Shown in pieces: positions 33,050 to 40,497 of a stretch of DNA of 64,000 nucleotides (position 1 is its first letter; every line of letters starts with the position of its first letter). Both the position numbers and the translations under genes were made by a program. Source of the stretch: Sherwoodlollariibacterium sp049275655 (GTDB lineage Bacteria > Omnitrophota > Gorgyraeia > Gygaellales > Profunditerraquicolaceae); contig JBASUY010000020.1 of the NCBI GenBank assembly GCA_049275655.1, forward strand, positions 1 through 64,000, read 5' to 3'. The notes below the pieces were generated by a model. It searched no databases. It saw nothing but the letters and a program-made list of their open reading frames with translations, and was not told the DNA's origin.

Positions 33050-33914
33050 AAACGCACATTCTTTTTATTGCATTAGGGATTTTATCAACAATATCCGAGG
33101 CAATCAAGGAAATTTGCGTTTTTTCTTTTGCCGCTAAATCCCCGGCTACTCCATGAAGATAGACTCCTGTTTTAGCTGCTTCAAAAGCGCTTAAGCCTTG
33201 AGCTAAAAAAGAGGCGATTATACCGGTTAAAACATCCCCGCTACCTAAAGTAGCCATCCCCGGATTTCCTGTTTTATTGATATAAATACTGCCATTAAAG
33301 TTTGTAACTATAGTTTCATAGCCTTTTAAAACCAGGGTTACTCTGTATCTTTTTGCAAAATCAAGCGATATTTTTTTTCTATTTTTTTGAACCTCTTCTA
33401 CATTTAAGCCTGTTAAGCGGGACATCTCCTTAGGATGAGGGGTCATAATAACCTTAGGGTTTTTTTTCGTAAGCTTAGACAAAGTATTTAAGTTCCCTTT
33501 GATAGCATTTAAGCCATCAGCGTCAATTACCATAGGCTTCAAAGAAGAAAAAATGACTTTGCGGATTAAAGAATAGGTTGAAGGGTTATCCCCTAATCCC
33601 GGGCCAATGGCTAAAATATCTATTTTTTTTATAAAATCCGCAATCTTTTTAAATGCTAAAAGACTAACCCCTCCTTCTTTCGTTTGAGGTAAAGGCAGGG
33701 TTATCGCCTCTTTAGGTTTAAGCTTTATCATCGCGTTATTAATCCCTTTGGGCAACCCTAAGGTAACTAATCCTGCGCCGCTACGCAATACTGCTAAAGA
33801 ACAAAGCGCTGCTGCTCCGGAATAACGGGCAGAGCCTGCAAGAATAAATATATGCCCAAAGCTACTCTTATTACTATCAAGCGGCCTTTGTAATAATCGC
33901 ATTGGCAACCGCAT
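33012..33914 (-). CDS. nnrD: ADP-dependent NAD(P)H-hydrate dehydratase
   Basis: Repairs hydrated NAD(P)H. A 300-residue single-domain form of the YjeF C-terminal (ribokinase-like) family: FGHIFILAGSARYSGAAALCSLAVLRSGAGLV at the N-terminus, LAIGPGLGD, VIDADGLNAI, MTPHPKEMSRL, LKGYETIV and the catalytic-Asp motif GNPGMATLGSGDVLTGIIAS. The epimerase half (NnrE) is missing here. The domain proper ends near IPNAIKR; no stop occurs there and the frame continues about 12 codons into tRNA-Thr, ending at the TAA of its anticodon loop. Start overlaps acpS by 38 bp. Confidence 0.93.
   Translation of the reverse strand: MRLPMRLLQRPLDSNKSSFGHIFILAGSARYSGAAALCSLAVLRSGAGLVTLGLPKGINNAMIKLKPKEAITLPLPQTKEGGVSLLAFKKIADFIKKIDILAIGPGLGDNPSTYSLIRKVIFSSLKPMVIDADGLNAIKGNLNTLSKLTKKNPKVIMTPHPKEMSRLTGLNVEEVQKNRKKISLDFAKRYRVTLVLKGYETIVTNFNGSIYINKTGNPGMATLGSGDVLTGIIASFLAQGLSAFEAAKTGVYLHGVAGDLAAKEKTQISLIASDIVDKIPNAIKRMCVCRRSSVGRAAVL
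33079..33107 (-). promoter_or_regulatory. Probable internal promoter for the tRNA-Thr/Tyr/Gly cluster
   Basis: Inside the 3' end of nnrD, TTGATT (33102-33107) and TAAAAT (33079-33084) are 17 bp apart on the minus strand. The predicted start near 33072 lies about 23 nt before tRNA-Thr. It would let the tRNAs and the downstream kinase cluster be made independently of the ftsH transcript. Confidence 0.5.
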
Positions 33915-34233
33915 AATTTTTTACATGGGAGATAGAAACAACAACGCCTACCCCCTTGCCTTTAGAGTTTAAAAATTTACAGAAGGGTTTGCCGTCTTTA
34001 TCGTTTAGAACCTCTAAATCTTTCCAGCCTAAAGACGCATCCCCTAATGCTTTAAAGATCGCCTCTTTAGCGGCAAATCTACCTGCTAAATGTTGGTATA
34101 TACTAACCCTACTTTTAGCATTATTAAGCTCTTCTCTGGTAAAAATCCTTTCTAAAAAAGATTCCCCCCATTTTTCTATAGCCTTCTTTAAGCGGTTCAC
34201 CTCTGTTATATCTACGCCTGTCCCTAAAATCAT
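33877..34233 (-). CDS. acpS: Holo-[acyl-carrier-protein] synthase
   Basis: Transfers 4'-phosphopantetheine from CoA to acyl carrier protein. 118 residues: GTGVDITEVNRLKKAI with the Mg-binding Asp, then FTREELNNA and HLAGRFAAKEAIFKALGDASLGWKDLEV with the second acidic ligand, and VSISHVKNYAVANAI at the C-terminus. Overlaps pdxJ by 4 bp upstream and nnrD by 38 bp downstream; the acpS-nnrD arrangement is common in bacteria. Confidence 0.96.
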   Translation of the reverse strand: MILGTGVDITEVNRLKKAIEKWGESFLERIFTREELNNAKSRVSIYQHLAGRFAAKEAIFKALGDASLGWKDLEVLNDKDGKPFCKFLNSKGKGVGVVVSISHVKNYAVANAIITKAA

Positions 34234-34943
34234 CTCTCTATTAACCTTTTCATTTCTTTTACTGCTTTGCCTAAACCTACAAAAACAGCCTTAGAGATAA
34301 TAGAGTGTCCGATATTTAACTCCTCTATCTGCTTAATTTTTGCTATAGAAGAAACATTATTATAGCCTAAACCATGCCCGGCAAAAACATTTAATCCTAA
34401 AGACTTTGCATATATTGCCGCTTGTTTTATTTCATTAAGAGACTTTTGTAATTCACTATAATTCTTAGCGTTGGCATAGCGTCCTGTATGTAGCTCAATG
34501 CTATTTACCCCTAAAGCATTAACCGCTTTTATCTGCCTAAAATTAGGATCAATAAAAATACTCACCTCAATGCCATTTTTATTTAATCTACCTATTGCAT
34601 GCTTAATACGCTTAAAACCCTTTACTACATCTAATCCGCCCTCAGTAGTAAGCTCCGCTCTTTTTTCAGGGACAAGGGTAGCCCGGTTAGGCTTAACTTT
34701 AGAAGCGATATCTACTATCTTTTTAGATATAGACATCTCTAGATTAAGAGGCAAAGATAAGATTTCTTTTAATACCCAAAGATCATTATCTTGGATGTGC
34801 CTACGGTCCTCGCGTAGATGCACTACAAGGCTATTAGCGCCGCTCCTCTCTACTATCAAAGCAGCAAGGGCAATCTCAGGCTCTAAGCCGGCGCGCGCTT
34901 CTCTTAACGTAGCTACATGGTCTATATTTACTCCTAAGCGCAT
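34230..34943 (-). CDS. pdxJ: Pyridoxine 5'-phosphate synthase
   Basis: Condenses 3-amino-1-hydroxyacetone phosphate with deoxyxylulose phosphate to give pyridoxine 5'-phosphate. 237 residues with the PdxJ signatures LGVNIDHVATLREAR, VVHLREDRRHIQDNDL, LVPEKRAELTTEGGLDV and LNVFAGHGLGYNNV. Starts 3 bp after the 44-codon CdaR-like gene and overlaps acpS by 4 bp. It shows the organism uses the deoxyxylulose-dependent B6 route; pdxA is not in the window. Confidence 0.97.
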   Translation of the reverse strand: MRLGVNIDHVATLREARAGLEPEIALAALIVERSGANSLVVHLREDRRHIQDNDLWVLKEILSLPLNLEMSISKKIVDIASKVKPNRATLVPEKRAELTTEGGLDVVKGFKRIKHAIGRLNKNGIEVSIFIDPNFRQIKAVNALGVNSIELHTGRYANAKNYSELQKSLNEIKQAAIYAKSLGLNVFAGHGLGYNNVSSIAKIKQIEELNIGHSIISKAVFVGLGKAVKEMKRLIER

Positions 34944-34946
34944 TTT

Positions 34947-35081
34947 TTAATGTGCAAGCACCTCATAATTTATATAGAGCCAAGATATTATGGCTAAAAT
35001 TAAAGATATAATTTTAAGCCATGGATGAGATAAAAAGAGATGCTTTATCTTCTCTAAAAGAGTTATTTTATTTCTGTTCAT
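34947..35081 (-). CDS. 44-residue single-TM peptide resembling the CdaR (YbbR) N-terminus
   Basis: A short gene of 44 codons plus stop between cdaA and pdxJ. The product begins MNRNKITLLEKIKHLFLSHP and continues WLKIISLILAIISWLYINYE, the lead-in and membrane segment typical of CdaR, the membrane regulator usually encoded directly after cdaA. It then stops without any YbbR domain. The ATG (35079-35081) overlaps the cdaA stop by 14 bp and pdxJ follows after 3 bp, so it is tightly set in the operon. The most likely reading is a reduced CdaR that could still touch CdaA in the membrane; a decayed gene is the alternative. Confidence 0.72.
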   Translation of the reverse strand: MNRNKITLLEKIKHLFLSHPWLKIISLILAIISWLYINYEVLAH

Positions 35082-35844
35082 CTTTAACCTTTAATTTAAA
35101 AATCTCTCTTGCCTTCAGAAACAGCCCTTTTTGGTCTAAGGCGTTATAAAACTTACTCTCATAAACCAAAGAGATATCTTTCCTCTCCTCAGATACTATG
35201 ATAATTAAAGCATCCGTCTCCTCGCTTAAACCTAAGGCTGCACGGTGCCTAGTGCCAAATATACGGTTTAAATCCTGAGATTGTGCTAAAGGGAAAAAGC
35301 AACCAGCACTTAGAATCCGTCCGTTTTGAACAATGATTCCTCCGTCGTGAATAGGATTATTAGGGGTAAATATTGCTTGGATCAGCTCCGAGGATACCCT
35401 TGAGTCAATCATAACTCCGCTTTGGGCAAAAGCATTAAGGGGATCACTTTTTTCTATGGCTATTAAAGCCCCTATTTTTTCACGCGCTAAAGATTCCACT
35501 GCTATGCTTATTTCTTTTAACATATAATCTAACTCTTCGTCGCGAAGTTGCGCCGTAAAAATATGCCTCTGCCCAAGCCGCGCAAGGCCCCTTCTTATCT
35601 CCGGGTGAAATATGATAAGAACCGCAATAACGGAAGTAGCAAAAAAGTTCTTAAATATCCAATCCAACCTAGTAAGCCCCAGCCTTTGAAATACAAAGAA
35701 AGAGACTAAGACAATCGCTATTCCCCGGACAACTTGAATAGCACGTGTTCCTTCAAAGAAGAGTATTATCTGGTAAATTACAAACCAAAGAATCGCTATC
35801 TCAAGTAATGTTTTCCAATGGACAAAAGCTACTGATATGCTCAT
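35068..35844 (-). CDS. cdaA: Diadenylate cyclase CdaA
   Basis: Makes c-di-AMP from two ATP at the membrane. 258 residues: three N-terminal hydrophobic segments, then the DAC domain with GALIAIEK, the substrate motif NPIHDGGIIVQNG and the second motif FGTRHRAALGLSEETDA. The first motif reads DGG where the family usually has DGA; the RHR triad is intact. It overlaps folP by 4 bp upstream and the CdaR-like peptide downstream. The usual bacterial order cdaA-cdaR is kept but CdaR is reduced. Confidence 0.94.
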   Translation of the reverse strand: MSISVAFVHWKTLLEIAILWFVIYQIILFFEGTRAIQVVRGIAIVLVSFFVFQRLGLTRLDWIFKNFFATSVIAVLIIFHPEIRRGLARLGQRHIFTAQLRDEELDYMLKEISIAVESLAREKIGALIAIEKSDPLNAFAQSGVMIDSRVSSELIQAIFTPNNPIHDGGIIVQNGRILSAGCFFPLAQSQDLNRIFGTRHRAALGLSEETDALIIIVSEERKDISLVYESKFYNALDQKGLFLKAREIFKLKVKDEQK

Positions 35845-37031
35845 GATATTAAACTATCAACTACTTTTAAGGCTTCCTTTGTTTCCTTAACATTGTGTAC
35901 CCTAAAAATAGCCGCTCCGTTCATTCTTGCAACCGCACAAGAAGCAATTGTCCCAAATAGCCTTCTATTTGGTTTAACCTTTAATATACGCCCAATAAAA
36001 GACTTTCTTGAAAGGCCTATCATTATCGGCATACCTAAGCCTTTAAACTCTGAAAGCCTCTTGATTATTTCAAGGTTATGAGGCAATGTTTTACCAAAAC
36101 CAATCCCAGGATCAATAATAATCCTATTTGGCGCTATGCCGTGTTGCAAGGCCTTGGATACCGCTAAACTTAAATAAGAATACAGGTCATCCATCAAAGA
36201 AGCATAAACAGGGTTTTTCTGCATTACCCTCGGGTTTTTAAGCATATGCATAATTATAATGCCGGATTTATATTTTGCCGCTACCTTTGCCATCTTATGG
36301 TCCCTTAATCCTGAGATATCATTAACAATGCTTGCTCCGTTCTCTAAGGCAATCTTTGCTATCTGCGGCTTATAGGTATCAATAGATATGGGGATTTTAA
36401 TTTTTTTACTTAAAGCCTTTATTATTGGGATTACCCGCTCCTCTTCTTCTTTTAAGCTTATCCTTCTTGCCCCCGGGCGCGTAGATTCTCCGCCAATATC
36501 AATAATGTCTGCTCCGTCCTTCGCTAAACTCAAAGCGTATTCTACTATTCTTTCTTTTTTTAAGCCAAGCAAGCCGTCACCACTAAAAGAATCCTCTGTA
36601 ATATTTACTATGCCCATTATGCAAGAACGCTTCCCCAAATTAAGCGTATGTTTGCCGGCTACAAAACAAAAGGCCTCCTTATCATTGTTGCTTAAGGCAG
36701 AGTCTAATTCCTTAGCAATTGATTGCAAGTTAAATGACTGCTTATTAAGTTTTGCTATCAAGCGATTGTAATGAGAGTGATTCCCCATAAGAAGGCAATC
36801 AGTCTTCTTTATTCTACCGGTAATAATATCTTTTGCTAAAGCTGCCTCTGCCCCTAAAGAGAGCATCTGCTGCTTGATGATATTTGCCTGAATAGCGCTA
36901 AGGCCTTTAATCTTAACTAAAGAATGTTGCGCCTTAGGAAGCATGAGTTTTATTCCATTAGGGTCAACCCCTATATCATTCATAGCCTTAAATAATTCTT
37001 TAGCTTTAAATAGATTTAAAACTCTCATCAT
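35841..37031 (-). CDS. folP: Dihydropteroate synthase with N-terminal extension
   Basis: Joins p-aminobenzoate to the pterin in folate synthesis, relevant here since the methyl branch runs on tetrahydrofolate. The catalytic TIM barrel begins near residue 138 with CIMGIVNITEDSFSGDG, followed by DGADIIDIGGESTRPGA, PISIDTYKP, GASIVNDISGL and IIIDPGIGFGKT. The roughly 135 residues before it (total 396) are not part of the usual 270-residue enzyme; they resemble the extra N-terminal domain seen in some archaeal and anaerobe DHPS proteins, whose role I do not know. 3 bp after ftsH; 4-bp overlap with cdaA. Confidence 0.92.
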   Translation of the reverse strand: MMRVLNLFKAKELFKAMNDIGVDPNGIKLMLPKAQHSLVKIKGLSAIQANIIKQQMLSLGAEAALAKDIITGRIKKTDCLLMGNHSHYNRLIAKLNKQSFNLQSIAKELDSALSNNDKEAFCFVAGKHTLNLGKRSCIMGIVNITEDSFSGDGLLGLKKERIVEYALSLAKDGADIIDIGGESTRPGARRISLKEEEERVIPIIKALSKKIKIPISIDTYKPQIAKIALENGASIVNDISGLRDHKMAKVAAKYKSGIIIMHMLKNPRVMQKNPVYASLMDDLYSYLSLAVSKALQHGIAPNRIIIDPGIGFGKTLPHNLEIIKRLSEFKGLGMPIMIGLSRKSFIGRILKVKPNRRLFGTIASCAVARMNGAAIFRVHNVKETKEALKVVDSLIS

Positions 37032-37034
37032 TTT

Positions 37035-38882
37035 TTAAGAGGATGATTGCTCTTCTTTTTTTATGCCAAGCATCTCCTTAACCACTTCGCCGTCTAATAC
37101 TTCTTTTTCAAGGAGGGCGTCTGTTAAAATTTTAAGTTTATCTAAATTCTCTTCCAATAAAGCCTTGGCTTGATTGTAAGCCTCATCAACAATCTTTCTT
37201 ACCTCTTCGTCTATAAGCTTGGCTGTCTCTTCGCTATAATTTCTCTCTTCGGTTATATCTTTTCCAAGAAAGACCAATCCTCCTCTTTTGCCTAAAGTAA
37301 TGTTGCCTAATCTCTCTGACATTCCGAATTGCGTAACCATTCTACGCGCCATACTTGTAGCCTGTTCAAGGTCATTTTGTGCGCCTGTGGTTACCTCTTT
37401 TAGGTTTATCTCTTCTGATGCCCTTCCGCCTAACATAAGGGATATCTCAGAGATTAGTTCTCTCTTAGTCCAATAATGCCTATCTTCTAAAGGGGGCGTA
37501 AATGTATAGCCACCTGCCAGCCCCCGAGGTATAATTGATACTTTTTTTAAGGGGTTGACATCCGGAATAAGCAGGGAGAGCAAGGCATGCCCTGATTCAT
37601 GCAAGGCGGTAATCTCCTTCTCCTTCTTTGACATTATATGGCTTTTCTTCTCCGGCCCCATAAGGACCCTTTCAACTGATTTATCAAAGTCTATCTCTTC
37701 AACCTCCTCCTTACTATTCCTTGCGGCTAAAAGGGCTGCTTCGTTGCAAAGGTTAGCTAAATCAGCACCGGAAAACCCAGGGGTCTGCGAAGCGATGGAT
37801 TTTAAGTTGACGGAAGTTGCGAGCTTAATTTTACGCGTATGAACCTTTAGTATCTCTTCTCTTCCTTTGATATCCGGAAGGTTGACAATTATATTACGGT
37901 CAAATCTCCCCGGACGAAGCAAAGCAGGATCTAGGGTATCCGGACGGTTGGTAGCCGCTATAAGAATTAATCCTTGTTGGGTATCAAAGCCATCCATCTC
38001 AACTAAAAGGGCGTTTAATGTCTGCTCCCGCTCATCATGCCCTCCGCCTATCCCTGAAAAACGAAGGCGGCCAACAGCATCAATCTCGTCAATAAAAATT
38101 ATAGCCCCTTTACCTGATGCCTTTCCTGCTCTTCTGCCTTGGTCAAATAAATCCCTAACCCTACTTGCGCCTACCCCTACAAACATCTCCACAAAATCCG
38201 ACCCACTAATAGAAAAAAATGGAACCCCGGCTTCTCCTGCTACTGCCTTAGCTATCAATGTTTTTCCACACCCAGGCGGGCCTACTAATAAGACTCCTTT
38301 GGGTATTTTTCCGCCTAACTTTTGAAAACGTTTAGGGTCTTTTAAGAATTCTATAACCTCCCTTAATTCTTCTTTTGCCTCATCTACTCCGGCTACATCG
38401 TTAAATGTGACTTTCTCCATACCACTATGTATCTTAGGGGTGACTTTCCCAAAACCCATTATCCTGCTGCCTAATTGTTCGCCTCGAGCAGCCATCATCC
38501 ACCAAAAGAATATAAGCAAGAGTATCGGGCCTAAGTTAAATAATAAGGCTGTCCAGAATGTACGCGCCGGCTTAACATCAAAATCCTTTAAGTTATTTCT
38601 CATAAGATTGAGAAGCTCAGGGTCATTATCCGGAATGTGCACTAAAAAGGAAGACTTATCCTGCAAGGTCCCTTGAATAATGCTCTCCCTTTTAACCGCG
38701 GATTTAATCTTTTCAGGATGTTCCTTAAGTAGAGCATAAAACTCTCCATAAGTCATCTCCTTAAAGATTCCGCCGGCAGGGATATTTATAGAATTTATGA
38801 TTATAAAGGTAAGGATAATAGCTATTATCCAACCTAAGGAAAAGCGCCTATTATTAACTTTTCTCTTTTTATTCTTAGCCAT
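37035..38882 (-). CDS. ftsH: ATP-dependent zinc metalloprotease FtsH
   Basis: Membrane-anchored AAA protease that degrades misfolded and regulatory membrane proteins. 615 residues: transmembrane segments near 17-35 and 110-130, Walker A GPPGCGKT at 201-208, Walker B IIFIDEIDAVG, the second region of homology ATNRPDTLDPALLRPGRFD, the zinc site HESGH and the third ligand region TTGAQNDLEQAT. The AAGGATAGAG before the ATG is a fair ribosome site. First gene after the promoter at 38928-38956. Confidence 0.98.
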   Translation of the reverse strand: MAKNKKRKVNNRRFSLGWIIAIILTFIIINSINIPAGGIFKEMTYGEFYALLKEHPEKIKSAVKRESIIQGTLQDKSSFLVHIPDNDPELLNLMRNNLKDFDVKPARTFWTALLFNLGPILLLIFFWWMMAARGEQLGSRIMGFGKVTPKIHSGMEKVTFNDVAGVDEAKEELREVIEFLKDPKRFQKLGGKIPKGVLLVGPPGCGKTLIAKAVAGEAGVPFFSISGSDFVEMFVGVGASRVRDLFDQGRRAGKASGKGAIIFIDEIDAVGRLRFSGIGGGHDEREQTLNALLVEMDGFDTQQGLILIAATNRPDTLDPALLRPGRFDRNIIVNLPDIKGREEILKVHTRKIKLATSVNLKSIASQTPGFSGADLANLCNEAALLAARNSKEEVEEIDFDKSVERVLMGPEKKSHIMSKKEKEITALHESGHALLSLLIPDVNPLKKVSIIPRGLAGGYTFTPPLEDRHYWTKRELISEISLMLGGRASEEINLKEVTTGAQNDLEQATSMARRMVTQFGMSERLGNITLGKRGGLVFLGKDITEERNYSEETAKLIDEEVRKIVDEAYNQAKALLEENLDKLKILTDALLEKEVLDGEVVKEMLGIKKEEQSSS

Positions 38883-38927
38883 CTCTATCCTTTCTATAAA
38901 ATAATATTATAATGAATTTGAGGAGAT

Positions 38928-38956
38928 ATTATATATTTAAATAGCTATAAAATCAA
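38928..38956 (-). promoter_or_regulatory. Promoter for the ftsH-folP-cdaA operon
   Basis: TTGATT (38951-38956) and a perfect TATAAT (38928-38933) with 17-bp spacing on the minus strand, in the roughly 100-bp gap between tilS and ftsH. Predicted start near 38921; leader about 39 nt. Confidence 0.78.
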
Positions 38957-38980
38957 GCGTTTATCAAACTTTTATGAAAG

Positions 38981-39964
38981 TTATCTTAAATAAAAAAGAA
39001 GGGTTTTTTCTTTCTTTTTTACCGATAGGCCTTTAGGCAAATCAACGATGGATTCAACCGGGCGAAAAAAGATTAAATCCTCAACTTCTTGGATATGCTT
39101 AAAGGTTACCCTGCGGGTATCTCCCTGAAGCGCTCTTATGGCTTCTCTTATCCTAAAACGCAAAGCTGAATGATGGAGGCTATAAAGAGACTTAAGGCTT
39201 AGCCTTGTTTTATTCCCTTTTAGAAGATGGCGCATGGAAGACTTAAGGTAATCATAATCACTCCCTGCGCTTAACCCGAGGTTAAAGAGGGCCTCTTTAA
39301 TATTTTTATTGTACCTTTTTTCTAAATAAGGAAGCAGTAATAGCCTTATTCTGTTTCTAAAATAAATTTTGCTACGGTTAGATTTATCTATGCAAAATTT
39401 GATTCTGTTTCTCTTTAAAAAGCTTTCAATTTCTCTTCTCTTTATCATAAGTAGAGGACGGATTACAGACACACCGCCTATCTTTCTTATCGGCACTATT
39501 CCTGCTAACCCTTCTAAGCCACTGCCCCTAATAAGGCGCATTAACACCGTCTCTGCTTGGTCATTAAAATTATGCGCGGTAGCTATTTTATTGGCGTTAA
39601 TCTTTTTTGCTAAAGTTAAGAAAAATCCAAATCGAGCGTTTCTAGCCTTTTCTTCTACGGAAAATTTTCCGGGAAGCTTTTTTATATCTATGCGCCTTAA
39701 GGTAAACGGGACATTTAATCTCTTGGCTAAAGTTTTTACAAAAACTGCTTCTTTTTTTGAAACCTCTCTTAAGGCATGATCTAAATGGGCAATATGAAGC
39801 TTAAAATTTAAAGGTTTTTTAAGATGGTTTAAAATATAGGCTAATGCTACTGAATCAGCCCCTCCTGAGACGCCGAGTATTACTATCTCTTTGGGTTTAA
39901 TTAAGTTATGCCTTTTAATGATTGCTTTTACTTTTTCTACAATCTTTAAATCATCTATCAACAT
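38981..39964 (-). CDS. tilS: tRNA(Ile)-lysidine synthetase
   Basis: Converts the wobble C of the CAT-anticodon tRNA-Ile to lysidine so that it reads AUA. The PP-loop ATPase motif is GVSGGADSVAL; LDHALREVSKKEAVFVK, GFFLTLAKKINANKIATAHNFNDQAETVLMRLIRGSGLEGLAGI and RNRIRLLLLPYLEKRYN are family signatures. The start is uncertain: the ATG at 39962-39964 gives 327 residues but GGAGGAG lies 21 nt upstream of it, inside a longer frame that reaches a TTG at 39998-40000 (339 residues). A CAT-anticodon tRNA gene lies 65 bp upstream. Confidence 0.93.
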   Translation of the reverse strand: MLIDDLKIVEKVKAIIKRHNLIKPKEIVILGVSGGADSVALAYILNHLKKPLNFKLHIAHLDHALREVSKKEAVFVKTLAKRLNVPFTLRRIDIKKLPGKFSVEEKARNARFGFFLTLAKKINANKIATAHNFNDQAETVLMRLIRGSGLEGLAGIVPIRKIGGVSVIRPLLMIKRREIESFLKRNRIKFCIDKSNRSKIYFRNRIRLLLLPYLEKRYNKNIKEALFNLGLSAGSDYDYLKSSMRHLLKGNKTRLSLKSLYSLHHSALRFRIREAIRALQGDTRRVTFKHIQEVEDLIFFRPVESIVDLPKGLSVKKKEKTLLFYLR

Positions 39965-40028
39965 AGGGCAAAAAGAGGATTTTTTCTCCTCCTTTAACAA
40001 AGGTAGGTATTTTTAGGTGTCATTGAGT

Positions 40029-40105
40029 TGGTGGCGGCGACTGGATTTAAACCAGTGACAAATCGGGTATGAGCCGACTACTCTATCAGGCTGAGTTACG
40101 CCGCC
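40029..40105 (-). tRNA. tRNA-Met (CAT), probably elongator
   Basis: Acceptor GGCGGCG/CGCCGCC, D-arm ACTC/GAGT, anticodon arm GTCGG-CTCATAC-CCGAT (anticodon CAT), T-arm ACTGG-TTTAAAT-CCAGT, discriminator A and an encoded CCA. There is no C1-A72 mismatch, so it is not the initiator. The acceptor and the CGG...CCG anticodon stem resemble Bacillus elongator tRNA-Met; a tRNA-Ile2 that is modified by the adjacent tilS product is the alternative. Confidence 0.9.
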
Positions 40106-40113
40106 AAAAAAGA

Positions 40114-40494
40114 TTAAAAGAGCTTTCTTATAAACAAAACATAGCCTATTAAAGCCGCATTTATACAGGTTATCACTACTACCCCTGCGGCGATATCCTT
40201 TACAAGGCGTACTTTTGTATTATATTTTTCTGCGATAGTGTCCATCATAATCTCTATTGCAGTATTAAGTATCTCTGCCACGAAAACTAAGGTAATCGTA
40301 ATAGAAAGGGCCATTAATTCAATACCTTTAAGGTTAAGATAAAATCCTAAAACCATAGCCATAAGCCCTATTAAAAAGATTAGACGCATATTCCTATGAT
40401 AAAGGAATAGATAAGCAATGCCCCTGATAGCAATTAACAAGTTCTTACCAAAACCCCTTAATTTAAAGATATCCCTTATAAGCCTATTCTTCAA
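40114..40494 (-). CDS. dgkA: Diacylglycerol/undecaprenol kinase
   Basis: A 126-residue inner-membrane lipid kinase with three transmembrane segments. The active-site stretch VFVAEILNTAIEIMMD matches the DgkA/UndK signature (E-LNTAIE), preceded by the N-terminal amphipathic region RGIAYLFLYHRNMR. Gram-positive members phosphorylate undecaprenol; Gram-negative ones diacylglycerol. Sequence alone does not settle which applies. It starts 3 bp after acsE, so it rides on the Wood-Ljungdahl transcript, and ends 8 bp before tRNA-Met. Confidence 0.9.
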   Translation of the reverse strand: MKNRLIRDIFKLRGFGKNLLIAIRGIAYLFLYHRNMRLIFLIGLMAMVLGFYLNLKGIELMALSITITLVFVAEILNTAIEIMMDTIAEKYNTKVRLVKDIAAGVVVITCINAALIGYVLFIRKLF

Positions 40495-40497
40495 TTT

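Noticed and set aside
40029..40105. Initiator tRNA-fMet
   Set aside because: The acceptor begins with a paired G1-C72; bacterial initiators have an unpaired first position and three G-C pairs under the anticodon loop, not seen here.
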